Source of the DNA: Aquipuribacter nitratireducens
GTDB taxonomy: Bacteria > Actinomycetota > Actinomycetes > Actinomycetales > JBBAYJ01
Direction of reading: 5' to 3'
Assembly (NCBI RefSeq): GCF_037860835.1
Contig: NZ_JBBEOG010000001.1
Span: 186,001-250,000 of the forward strand
Length of the DNA: 64,000 nucleotides
Made by a program: the position numbers and the translations under genes. Below the pieces are notes generated by a model. The model worked only from the letters and a program-made list of their open reading frames with translations, was not told the DNA's origin and ran no database searches. Numbering within the stretch: position 1 is the first letter of the stretch; each line of letters begins with the position of its first letter. Of this stretch, positions 42,438-50,661 are shown in pieces.

Positions 42438-43844
42438 GTGTCGATCACCACCACCCCGACCACGCCCACGACCACCGCTGCGGCCGAGCTTGCGCTGCGC
42501 CACGAGCTCGGCGACCTCGTCCGCCTCCCGATGGACGACGACTACGACGTCGTCCGGACGCCCTGGAACGTCGCCGTCGCCCAGCGACCGGCGGCGGTCT
42601 CCGTCCCCACGAGCGCCGACGACGTCGTCCGCGTCGTCCGGGCGGCCGCCCGCCACGGCCTCCGCGTCGCCCCGCAGGGGACCGGCCACGGTGCCGGTGC
42701 CCGCGACACCGACCTGTCGCGGACCGTCCTCGTCCGCACGACCGCGATGCGCGACGTCAGCGTCGACCTCACGACCCGCACCGTCCGCGTCGGCGCCGGC
42801 GCGATCTGGGACGACGTCGTGCCGGTCGTCGCGGAGCACGGCCTCGCGGTGCTCCACGGGTCCTCCCCGGACGTCGGCGTCGTCGGCTACACCCTCGGCG
42901 GCGGCATCGGCTGGTACGCCCGCGCCCACGGGCTGTCGGCGAACCACGTCCGCGCCGTCGAGCTCGTCACGGCCGAGGGGGAGCTCGTGCGCGCCTCCGC
43001 GGAGGAGCACACCGACCTCTTCTGGGCGGTGCGCGGGGGCGGCGGCAGCTTCGGCGTCGTCACGGCGATCGAGCTCGAGCTGCTCCCGATCGCGGACGCG
43101 TACGCCGGGATGCTGCTGTGGGACGGCTCGCGCGCCGACGAGGTCGTGCGCACGTGGGCGCGCTGGACGCACGACCTGCCCGAGGACACGACGACGTCGT
43201 GCCGGATCCTCCGTCTGCCGCCGCTGCCGGAGCTGCCGCCGTTCCTCTCCGGGCGGACCGTCGTCGTGGTCGACGGGGCAGTGCTCGGCGACGACGCGAC
43301 CGGTGCCGCGCGGATCGCGGCGCTACGGGCGCTCGAGCCGGAGATGGACACGTTCGCCCGCACGCCGGCTGCCGCGCTCAGCCGCCTCCACATGGACCCG
43401 GAGGGCCCGACGCCGTCCGTCGGCGGCTCGCTCACGCTCGACGGGCTCGACGACGCGACTGTCGACGCGTTCCTCGGCGCCGTGGGGCCGGACGTGCCGT
43501 GCGCCCTGCTCGTGTCCGAGCTCCGTCACCTCGGCGGAGCGCTCGCGCGACGGGCCCGGGACGGGGGTGCGCTCGACCACCTGCCGTTCGGCTACCTCGC
43601 GTTCTTCGTCGCGGTCGCGCCGACCCCCGAGGTCGCCGCGCTGGGCGCGGCCGACGTCGCCCGCGTGCGCGAGGCGCTCGGGCAGCTCTCGACCGGGCGT
43701 GAGCTCCTCAACTTCGCCGAGGGGCCGGTCGACGCCTCGACGGCGTTCGACGCGGCAGCGTGGGAGCGGCTGCGCGCGGTGCGTCGCTCGGTCGACCCGA
43801 CCGGTCTCTTCGCGCCGACGAACGAGGTGCCTGTCGGGGCCTGA
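42438..43844 (+). CDS. FAD-binding oxidase with BBE domain
   Basis: 468-residue flavoprotein of the berberine-bridge/VAO family. The FAD domain has RVAPQGTGHGAG (the His is the usual covalent flavin site) and the segment VVGYTLGGGIGWYARAHGLSANHV; the usual second Cys of bicovalent members is not visible where expected (GYTLGGG). The C-terminal substrate domain ends with LFAPTNEVP, where family members have a LFRxNHNI-type end. It likely oxidises a sugar, alkaloid-like or other alcohol with oxygen. GTG 42438 follows GGAGA. Divergent from the LuxR-type regulator. Confidence 0.88.
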   Translation: MSITTTPTTPTTTAAAELALRHELGDLVRLPMDDDYDVVRTPWNVAVAQRPAAVSVPTSADDVVRVVRAAARHGLRVAPQGTGHGAGARDTDLSRTVLVRTTAMRDVSVDLTTRTVRVGAGAIWDDVVPVVAEHGLAVLHGSSPDVGVVGYTLGGGIGWYARAHGLSANHVRAVELVTAEGELVRASAEEHTDLFWAVRGGGGSFGVVTAIELELLPIADAYAGMLLWDGSRADEVVRTWARWTHDLPEDTTTSCRILRLPPLPELPPFLSGRTVVVVDGAVLGDDATGAARIAALRALEPEMDTFARTPAAALSRLHMDPEGPTPSVGGSLTLDGLDDATVDAFLGAVGPDVPCALLVSELRHLGGALARRARDGGALDHLPFGYLAFFVAVAPTPEVAALGAADVARVREALGQLSTGRELLNFAEGPVDASTAFDAAAWERLRAVRRSVDPTGLFAPTNEVPVGA

Positions 43845-43987
43845 GCGCGACGCTGCGTCACCGGCGGGTCGCCAGCAGCGGCGACCGCCGGTGTCGCGCC
43901 CCGTTGTGTCGCGACCTGTCCCCATGATCGGTCGTGACGCCTACGATCCGTCCGCAGGCGCAGGTCCGACCAACGGAGGTAGGCCCC

Positions 43988-45079
43988 ATGCACACGACCA
44001 CGTCCCGTCACGGTGGACGGCGCCGGTGGGCGCTCACCGTCCTCGTCGCCGCGCTCCTCGCCGTCGTACCGACGGTGCCGGCGCAGGCGGCGCCGGACCG
44101 CGACCCGGACCTCGTCGTCATGAGCCGCAACCTCTACCTCGGCTCCACCCTCACGCCGGCGCTCACGGCGACGAGCCAGCAGGGCTTCGTCGCCGCGGTC
44201 GCCCAGATCTACGCGACGGCCCAGTTCACCGACTTCCCCGCGCGCGCCGAGGCCATCGCCGACGAGATCGAAGCGACGTCGCCGGACCTCGTCGGGCTGC
44301 AGGAGGTGACGCGCTGGACCACCTCGGGCCTCAACCCGCCGCCGGGGTACGACTTCCTCGCGATCCTCCAGGCGGCGCTCGACGCCCGCGGTCTCGACTA
44401 CACGGTCGCGGCGACGGTCGACAACGCCTCGATCGGGCCGGCGCCCCTCGCCCTGCCCGGGTGCGTGCAGCCCGGTCCGACGATCACGTGCGCCGTCCAG
44501 CTCGACGACCGCGACGTCATCCTCGTCAACGACGACACCCCGGGCCTCACGTGGAGCAACCCCCGGTCCGGCCGCTACGACGCGCAGGCCCTCGTGCCGT
44601 CGCCCGTCGGGGCGCTGTCGTTCGACCGCGGCTGGGTGAGCATCGACGCGCGCCTCGACGGTCAGCCGTTCCGCTTCGTCAACACCCACCTCGAGACCGA
44701 GGCGTTCCCCGCCGTCCAGGAGGCGCAGGCCGCGGAGTTCCTCGCGGGTCCGGCGAAGGGCGGCACGGTGATCGCGGTCGGCGACTTCAACTCCGCCGCC
44801 GACGGGTCGACGACCACGTCGTACGCGCAGCTGACGGCGCCCGGGAAGTTCCGGGACGTGTGGGACGAGGCCGCTCTGGGTGCCGGCGACACGTGCTGCC
44901 AGTCGAGCGCCCTCACCAACCCGGTGTCGCAGCTGCGCTCGCGCATCGACCTCGTCCTCGTCCGGGGCGCCGCACGCGCTACCGGCGACGCGCAGCTGGT
45001 CGGCGACACGCCGTTCCGGGCGGTCCCACCGTTCTGGGCGTCCGACCATGCGGGCGTCGTGGCCGGGCTCCGGCTGTAG
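43988..45079 (+). CDS. Secreted endonuclease/exonuclease/phosphatase family protein
   Basis: 363 residues with a signal peptide (basic start, hydrophobic LTVLVAALLAVV, cleavage after AQA). The EEP fold is shown by LVVMSRNLYLGS, LVGLQEVTRW (metal Glu), RFVNTHLE, VIAVGDFNSAADG (Asp/Asn pair) and a final SDHAGVVAGL (catalytic Asp-His). This family includes DNases, phosphodiesterases and sphingomyelinases; two Cys pairs and export favour an extracellular nuclease or lipid phosphodiesterase. ATG 43988 follows GGAGG at good spacing. Confidence 0.9.
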   Translation: MHTTTSRHGGRRRWALTVLVAALLAVVPTVPAQAAPDRDPDLVVMSRNLYLGSTLTPALTATSQQGFVAAVAQIYATAQFTDFPARAEAIADEIEATSPDLVGLQEVTRWTTSGLNPPPGYDFLAILQAALDARGLDYTVAATVDNASIGPAPLALPGCVQPGPTITCAVQLDDRDVILVNDDTPGLTWSNPRSGRYDAQALVPSPVGALSFDRGWVSIDARLDGQPFRFVNTHLETEAFPAVQEAQAAEFLAGPAKGGTVIAVGDFNSAADGSTTTSYAQLTAPGKFRDVWDEAALGAGDTCCQSSALTNPVSQLRSRIDLVLVRGAARATGDAQLVGDTPFRAVPPFWASDHAGVVAGLRL

Positions 45080-45099
45080 GCGGCCGCATGGCGATGCTC

Positions 45100-45112
45100 T
45101 AGCATCAGATGC
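45100..45112 (+). promoter_or_regulatory. Leaderless-type -10 box of antitoxin gene
   Basis: TAGCAT (45100-45105) is 7 nt before GTG 45113. Confidence 0.5.
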
Positions 45113-45364
45113 GTGCGCACCACGCTGGCCATCGACGACGACGTGCTGGCCGCCGCACGCGAGCGCGCCCGTCGTGAGGGCCGTCCCATCGGGGCCGTGA
45201 TCAGCGATCTGGCACGACAGGCGCTCACGGGCAGCAGCGGTACGGCGGAGTCGGAGGCGGAGGGGACGCCTCGCCACACAGGACCGTTCCGGCCGTTCCC
45301 GTCGCGTGGGCGCGTGGTGAGCAACGAGCTCATCGACGCTCTCCGCGAGCAGGAGGGGGTGTGA
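45113..45364 (+). CDS. vapB: Ribbon-helix-helix antitoxin
   Basis: 83-residue RHH antitoxin (TTLAIDDDVLAAARERARREGRPIGAVISDLARQAL), with a flexible C-terminal half (PSRGRVVSNELIDALREQEG) that normally wraps the toxin. The GTG start lies behind a TAGCAT box. Its stop overlaps the toxin start (GTGA at 45361-45364), the standard antitoxin-first order. Confidence 0.88.
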   Translation: MRTTLAIDDDVLAAARERARREGRPIGAVISDLARQALTGSSGTAESEAEGTPRHTGPFRPFPSRGRVVSNELIDALREQEGV

Positions 45365-45792
45365 GGGCGCTCCTCGACGTCAACGTCCTCCTCGCCCTCT
45401 TCGACCCCGACCACGTCGACCATCGCGCTGCCCAGGCTTTCGCGACCGGTCTCGACGACGGGTGGGCCTCGTGCCCGCTGACGCAGAACGGCTTCCTCCG
45501 CATCGTCAGCCAGCCGCGGTACCCGTCTCCCGTTCCCGTCGCCGAGGCCGCAGCCCGCCTCGCGGAGGCGGCCGCGGACGGGGGCCACGAGTTCTGGCCG
45601 GACGACGTCAGCCTGCTCGACCGCACGCTGATCGAGCGACGGGTGCTCCTCGGGTCGCGGCAGATCACCGACGCCTATCTCCTGGCGCTCGCGACACGGC
45701 GGGGCGGACGCCTCGTCACGTTCGACCAGGGCATCTCGCTCGCCGCGGTGACCGGGGCGACCGAGGCGAATCTGGCCGTCGTCCCCACGTGA
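45361..45792 (+). CDS. vapC: PIN-domain RNase toxin (VapC type)
   Basis: 143-residue PIN ribonuclease: LLDVNVLLALFDPDHVDH with the first acidic residue, LTQNGFLRIVS, ITDAYLLALATRRGG and LVTFDQGI with the later acidic residues. The LTQNGFLRI motif marks the TA-system VapC branch (MT0322-like) common in actinomycetes. Translationally coupled to the antitoxin. Target RNA unknown. Confidence 0.9.
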   Translation: MRALLDVNVLLALFDPDHVDHRAAQAFATGLDDGWASCPLTQNGFLRIVSQPRYPSPVPVAEAAARLAEAAADGGHEFWPDDVSLLDRTLIERRVLLGSRQITDAYLLALATRRGGRLVTFDQGISLAAVTGATEANLAVVPT

Positions 45793-45800
45793 CCGCGGCC

Positions 45801-45813
45801 TAGGGTCACGCGT
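45801..45813 (+). promoter_or_regulatory. Leaderless-type -10 box of tricorn-like protease
   Basis: TAGGGT (45801-45806), 7 nt, then GTG 45814, immediately after the vapC stop. Confidence 0.45.
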
Positions 45814-48800
45814 GTGACCGTTCCGTCGTACCTCCGCTTCCCGTCCGTCGCCGGCGACGTCGTCGCCTTCGTCGCCGAGGACGACGTGTGGGCGTGCCCG
45901 CGCGACGGCGGCCGCGCGTGGCCGGTCACCGCCGACCGGGCGCCCGTCGCGTACACGCGGCTGTCGCCCGACGCGTCGACGGTGGCCTTCACCAGCCGAC
46001 GGGAGGGCGTGCCCGAGGTGCACGTCGCGGGCCTCGACGGCGGCGGCGCCCGCCGCATCACGTGGTGGGGTGACGCGTTCACCCGCGTCCTCGGGTGGCT
46101 CGACGACACCCACGTCGTCGCCTGCACCGCGGCCGGGCAGATGGGCCGCGACGTCACGTGGGCGTACGCCGTGCCGGTCGACGGCGGGCCGGCGCGCCGC
46201 CTGCCGCTCGGCCCCGTCACCGGGTGGACGGTCCGAGGCGACGGCGCGTGCGTCGTGCAGACCGACGGCAACCGGCGCGGCGCCGCGGCGTGGAAGCGGT
46301 ACCGGGGCGGCACCATCGGCCGGCTGTGGCTCGACCCCGACGGGTCGGGTCGGTTCGAGCGGGTCCTCGCCGGCCTCGACGGCCAGCTGGAGGACCCGGA
46401 GTGGGTGGGGGAGCGGCTCGCGTTCCTCTCGGACCACGAGGGCTGGGGCAACGTGTACTCCGTCGCCGCCGACGGCACCGACCTGCGCCGGCACACCGAC
46501 CACGGTGACCGCTACGCCCGGGCGCTGTCCGGCGACGGGCAGCGGCTCGTCCACGCCGCCCACGGCGAGCTGTGGCTGCTCGACGACCTCTCCGCCGACT
46601 CGCAGCCGCAGCGGCTCGACGTCGTCCTGCCCGGCGCGCGCACGTCTCGTCGCCCCTCCGCCGTCCCCCTGCCCGACGGGCTCGCGGCGTTCGCCGTCGA
46701 CCGCACCGGCCGCGCCGCCGCCGCCCTCGTCCGCGGCACCGTGCAGTGGCTCACGACCCGGGACGGGCCCGTGCGCGCCGTCGCGGACACCGCCGGTGTG
46801 CGGGTCCGCCTCCCGCGCGTGGTCCCGACGTCGGGCGCCGACGGGCCGGACCACGACCGCCCGCTCGTCCTGCGCGTGACCGACGCCGAGGGCGACGACG
46901 CGCTCGAGCTCGGACCCGTCGACGGGTCCGTCGAACCGCGTCGCTTCGCCGCGGGGCGCCTCGGTCGGGTCCTCGACCTCGCCGCGGCACCCGACGGACG
47001 CCGCGCCGCCGTCGCGACCCACGACGGTCGGGTGCTCGTCGTCGACCTCGCCGGAGCGGGTCAGGCGGAGCCCGTCGTCGTCGCGGACGGGCTCGTGAGC
47101 GACGCGACCGGGCTCGTGTTCTCCCCGGACTCCCGCTGGCTCGCGTGGTCGCACCCCGGCTCCTACCCGCTGCGCCAGATCCGCCTCGCCGAGCTCGGCG
47201 AGCCCGGGGACGCCCCCAGGGTCGTCGAGGCGACGCCGCTGCGGTTCGTCGACACGGAGCCGGTCTTCACCGACGACGGGCTCCACCTCGCGTTCCTGTC
47301 GGTGCGGACCTTCGACCCGGTCTACGACGCCATGGCCTTCGACATGGCGTTCGTCACCGCCCAGCGGCCGTACCTGCTGCCGCTCGCGGCGGGCACGCCG
47401 TCGCCGCTCGACCCGGCGCTCGACGGGCGCCCGGTCGCGCCCGCACCCGCTCCCGGGCAGCCGTCCGGTCCCGTCTCCCCTCCGCAGGTGCACGTCGACG
47501 CCGATGGGCTCCTGGCGCGCGCCGTGCCCCTGCCCGTGCCCGCCGGCCGCTTCGCCCACCTCCGCGCGGCCGGTCATGCTCTCCTGTGGCTCGAGCCGCC
47601 TCTCACGGGCGAGCTCGGCGAGTCCCGCGGCACACCCGACGAGGAGCCCAAGTCGCCGCTGCGCCGCTTCGACCTCCGCACCCACCGGGTCGACACCCTC
47701 GCCGAGGGGGTCCGCGACGCCCAGCTCTCCGGCGACGGGACCCGCGTCCTCGTCCGCGACGACGACGGCCTGCGGCTGCTGCCCACCGACCGGGTCGTGC
47801 CCGCCGACGACACCGAGGCCGTCGTCCGCGTCGACCTCGACCGCGTCCACGTCGTCGTCGACCCGAGCGCCATGTGGCGGCAGATGTTCGACGAGCAGGG
47901 CCGGCTCATGCGCGACCACTTCTGGGTCGAGGACATGGCCGGGGTCGACTGGGACGAGGTGCTGCGCCGGTACCGCCCGCTCGTCGACCGGGTCGCCACC
48001 CGCGACGACCTGTCGGAGGTGCTGTGGGAGACCGTCGGCGAGCTCGGCACCTCCCACGCGTACGAGACGCCGCCGGACCGGCCCTCGGAGCGCGCGGCAC
48101 GGCTCGGCCACCTCGGCGCCGACCTCGCCCGCGACGACGACGGCCCCTGGCGCATCGAGCGGATCCTGCCCGGCGAGCCGAGCGTCGCCGCTGCACGGTC
48201 CCCGCTCCTCGCCCCCGGGGTCGGGGTCGCCGTCGGCGACGCCCTCGTCGCGGTCGACGGGCACCCGGTCGACGCGACGACGGGCCCCGGGCCGCTGTTC
48301 GTCGGGACCGCCTCACGACCGACCGAGCTGACCGTCGCGCCCGCAGACGGCGGGGACGTGCGACGCGTCGTCGTCGTGCCGCTGCCCGACGAGCGGCAGG
48401 TGCGCTACCACGACTGGGTCGCGGGACGTCGGCGCGCGGTCCACGAGGCGACCGGCTCGCGTGTCGGCTACCTCCACGTCCCCGACATGGTGGCGAGCGG
48501 CTGGGCGCAGCTGCACCGCGACCTCCACACCGAGCTGCGCCGCGACGGCCTGGTGCTCGACCTGCGGGCGAACGGCGGCGGTCACCTGTCGCAGCTCGTC
48601 CTCGAGAAGCTCGCACGGCGCATCGAGGCGCGGGGAGTGAGCCGGCACGCGCCGGAGGAGACGTGGCCGAGCGACGCCCCGCGCGGCCCGCTCGTGTGCG
48701 TGACGAACCAGTGGGCGGGCAGCGACGGCGACATCGGCACGGCGATGTTCCGGGCCCTCGGGCTGGGCCCGGTCGTCGGCATGCGGACGTGGGGCGGGGT

Positions 48801-49083
48801 CGTCGGGATCGACGGGCGCTACTCCCTCGTCGACGGCACCCGCGTCACGCAGCCCCGGTACGGATTCTGGACCCGGCGCGAGGGGTGGGGCATCGAGAAC
48901 TACGGCGTCGACCCGGACGTCGAGGTGCCGCACCCGCCGCACGCGTGGGCCGCGGGCGAGGACCCGCAGCTCGACACCGCCGTGCGGCTCGTCCTCGAGG
49001 CGATGGAGACGGCGTCGCCGCTGGCGGAGCCGGACTGGCGGACCCGCCCCGACCGGCGGGCGCCGGAGCTGCCGCCGCGCTGA
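45814..49083 (+). CDS. Tricorn-like protease (S41 family)
   Basis: 1089-residue cytoplasmic peptidase expected to trim peptides released by the proteasome or other proteases. Domain order follows tricorn: an N-terminal six-bladed and a seven-bladed propeller (about residues 1-680; blades with WSPD/LSPD-type motifs), the core domain with His748 (GTSHAYE), a PDZ domain (VGVAVGDALVAVDG) and the S41 catalytic domain with the nucleophile Ser970 in NQWAGSDGDIG. These positions closely match the archaeal tricorn catalytic His and Ser. No signal peptide. The IS110 element begins just after its stop. Confidence 0.93.
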   Translation: MTVPSYLRFPSVAGDVVAFVAEDDVWACPRDGGRAWPVTADRAPVAYTRLSPDASTVAFTSRREGVPEVHVAGLDGGGARRITWWGDAFTRVLGWLDDTHVVACTAAGQMGRDVTWAYAVPVDGGPARRLPLGPVTGWTVRGDGACVVQTDGNRRGAAAWKRYRGGTIGRLWLDPDGSGRFERVLAGLDGQLEDPEWVGERLAFLSDHEGWGNVYSVAADGTDLRRHTDHGDRYARALSGDGQRLVHAAHGELWLLDDLSADSQPQRLDVVLPGARTSRRPSAVPLPDGLAAFAVDRTGRAAAALVRGTVQWLTTRDGPVRAVADTAGVRVRLPRVVPTSGADGPDHDRPLVLRVTDAEGDDALELGPVDGSVEPRRFAAGRLGRVLDLAAAPDGRRAAVATHDGRVLVVDLAGAGQAEPVVVADGLVSDATGLVFSPDSRWLAWSHPGSYPLRQIRLAELGEPGDAPRVVEATPLRFVDTEPVFTDDGLHLAFLSVRTFDPVYDAMAFDMAFVTAQRPYLLPLAAGTPSPLDPALDGRPVAPAPAPGQPSGPVSPPQVHVDADGLLARAVPLPVPAGRFAHLRAAGHALLWLEPPLTGELGESRGTPDEEPKSPLRRFDLRTHRVDTLAEGVRDAQLSGDGTRVLVRDDDGLRLLPTDRVVPADDTEAVVRVDLDRVHVVVDPSAMWRQMFDEQGRLMRDHFWVEDMAGVDWDEVLRRYRPLVDRVATRDDLSEVLWETVGELGTSHAYETPPDRPSERAARLGHLGADLARDDDGPWRIERILPGEPSVAAARSPLLAPGVGVAVGDALVAVDGHPVDATTGPGPLFVGTASRPTELTVAPADGGDVRRVVVVPLPDERQVRYHDWVAGRRRAVHEATGSRVGYLHVPDMVASGWAQLHRDLHTELRRDGLVLDLRANGGGHLSQLVLEKLARRIEARGVSRHAPEETWPSDAPRGPLVCVTNQWAGSDGDIGTAMFRALGLGPVVGMRTWGGVVGIDGRYSLVDGTRVTQPRYGFWTRREGWGIENYGVDPDVEVPHPPHAWAAGEDPQLDTAVRLVLEAMETASPLAEPDWRTRPDRRAPELPPR

Positions 49084-49085
49084 CC

Positions 49086-50658
49086 TAATGAGAGCTACCG
49101 GATCCAGTCCTGGGGCAGGATCTGGTCCTGGTGGCCGCCTGCGGGTGAGCACTCCTCTGACCCGGACGCTGGTGAGTCCTTAAGTCAGATCGTGCCCCCG
49201 CGGGTGGGTCGGGAAGGGTGATCGCTGATGGGATGTCGTGCCCGCTGCGGGTTGGCGTGAGCACTTGATCATTAGGTTGCCGGGTTCCTTCCCGCTGCTG
49301 CCGGACTCCAGTGATGCAGTCGATGAGCGAGGCGGAGATGGGAGCTGGTGCGGGTGCTGTTCGTGGGCGACGACTGGGCTGAGGACCACCATGACGTGGA
49401 GGTGATGGACGCCTCCGGGCGCCGGCTGGCCCGGGCGCGGCTGGAGGAGGGCATCGGGGGAATGGCGCGGCTGCACGCGCTGATCGGCCAGTTCGTCGAT
49501 GACGACGAGGACGAGGGTCAGGCGAACGCGCACGGCGAGGAGGGTGAGCCCGATGCGCTGGAGGGGTCGGGGCCGGTGGTGCTGGTGGGGATCGAGACCG
49601 ACCGGGGGCCGTGGGTGCAGGCGCTGATCGCGGCGGGGTATCGGGTGTTCCCGATCAACCCGCTGCAGGTGGCCCGCTACCGGGAGCGGCACAGCGTGTC
49701 GGGGGCGAAGAGCGATCCCGGGGACGCGCACGTGCTGGCCGACATGGTCCGCACCGATGCGCACCAGCTGCGCCAGGCGGCCGGGGACAGCGACCTGGCG
49801 CAGGCGGTGAAGGTGGTGTCCCGGGCGCACAAGAACCTGATCTGGGAGCGGACCCGGCATGTTCAGCGGCTGCGGCACGCCCTGCGGGACTACTTCCCGG
49901 CCGCGCTGGCCGCCTTCGACGACCTGGCCGCCGCGGACGCCCTGGAGCTGCTGGCCAAGGCCCCGGACCCGGCCTCGGCGGCCCGGCTGAGCACCGCGCA
50001 GATCATGGCGGCGCTGAAGCGCGCGGGCCGCCGCGGCCGCGACCGGCGGGCGGCGGCGATCCAGGCCGCGCTGCGGTCGCCGCAGCTGGGCCGGGCGCCG
50101 CTGGTCAACGGCGCCTACGCCGCGACCGTGCGCGCGCAGGCCGCGATCCTGGGCGTCCTCGCCGAGCAGATCGAGATCATGGAAGCCGAGGTGCAGGCCC
50201 ATTTTGGCCGGCACCCGGACGCTGAGATCTACACCAGCCAGCCCGGCCTCGGTGTCGTCCTCGGCGCCCGGGTGCTCGCCGAGTTCGGGGACGACCCCGA
50301 CCGCTACGCCGACGCCCGCGCCCGCAAGAACTACGCCGGCACGTCCCCGATCACCCGCGCCTCCGGCCGCAAGCGGGTCGTCATGGCCCGCTACATCCAC
50401 AACGACCGGCTCATCGACGCCGTCGCCCAGCAGGCCTTCTGCGCCACCAACACCTCATCGGGCGCCCGCGCCTACTACGACCGGCAGCGGGCCCGCGGCA
50501 TCGGCCACCGCGGCGCCCTCCGCCAACTCGCCAACCGCCTCGTCGGGATCCTCCACGGCTGCCTCAAGACCCACACCCCCTACGACGAGGCCACGCCTGG
50601 GCCCACCACATCCAAGATCAACAAGCCGCGGCTTGACACCACTACGCCATGGGATGTC
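49086..50658 (+). mobile_element. IS110-family insertion element
   Basis: Contains one DEDD-type transposase preceded by about 260 bp of structured non-coding DNA and followed by a very short right end, the layout of the IS110 (not IS1111) subgroup. IS110 elements lack terminal inverted repeats, so the outer borders are estimates: left just after the tricorn stop, right where the IS1634-type inverted repeat begins. The 10-mer ATGGGATGTC occurs in the left non-coding region (49228-49237) and again at the right end (50649-50658). Confidence 0.75.
49090..49347 (+). ncRNA. Candidate bridge RNA region of the IS110 element
   Basis: The non-coding left end of IS110-group elements encodes the bridge RNA that guides recombination. 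Here 49100-49128 folds as an imperfect hairpin around a GGG loop (AGTCCTG with CAGGATCT), more hairpin-forming GC arms follow near 49195-49255, and ATGGGATGTC at 49228-49237 repeats the element's right end, as expected for a donor guide. No transcript ends can be set from sequence. Confidence 0.35.
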
Positions 50659-50661
50659 TGA
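49348..50661 (+). CDS. IS110-family transposase, C-terminus frameshifted
   Basis: 437 residues. The N-terminal RuvC-like DEDD domain opens LFVGDDWAEDHHDV, with VGIETDRG and SDPGDAHVLADM carrying later acidic residues. The C-terminal Transposase_20 domain has YTSQPGLGVVLGARVLAEFG, AGTSPITRASGRKRVV (the serine region) and an AYYDRQRARG segment. The last residues after YDEAT read PGPTTSKINK..., but the next frame reads WAHHIQDQQAAA-stop (stop at 50634-50636), the usual IS110 ending. One G is probably missing near 50595. The change affects only the final dozen residues, so activity may remain. Confidence 0.88.
   Translation: MRVLFVGDDWAEDHHDVEVMDASGRRLARARLEEGIGGMARLHALIGQFVDDDEDEGQANAHGEEGEPDALEGSGPVVLVGIETDRGPWVQALIAAGYRVFPINPLQVARYRERHSVSGAKSDPGDAHVLADMVRTDAHQLRQAAGDSDLAQAVKVVSRAHKNLIWERTRHVQRLRHALRDYFPAALAAFDDLAAADALELLAKAPDPASAARLSTAQIMAALKRAGRRGRDRRAAAIQAALRSPQLGRAPLVNGAYAATVRAQAAILGVLAEQIEIMEAEVQAHFGRHPDAEIYTSQPGLGVVLGARVLAEFGDDPDRYADARARKNYAGTSPITRASGRKRVVMARYIHNDRLIDAVAQQAFCATNTSSGARAYYDRQRARGIGHRGALRQLANRLVGILHGCLKTHTPYDEATPGPTTSKINKPRLDTTTPWDV

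Noticed and set aside
44662-48264. Minus-strand open frame of 1200 codons opposite the EEP, toxin and tricorn genes
   Set aside because: It spans several well-supported genes and has no recognisable domain.
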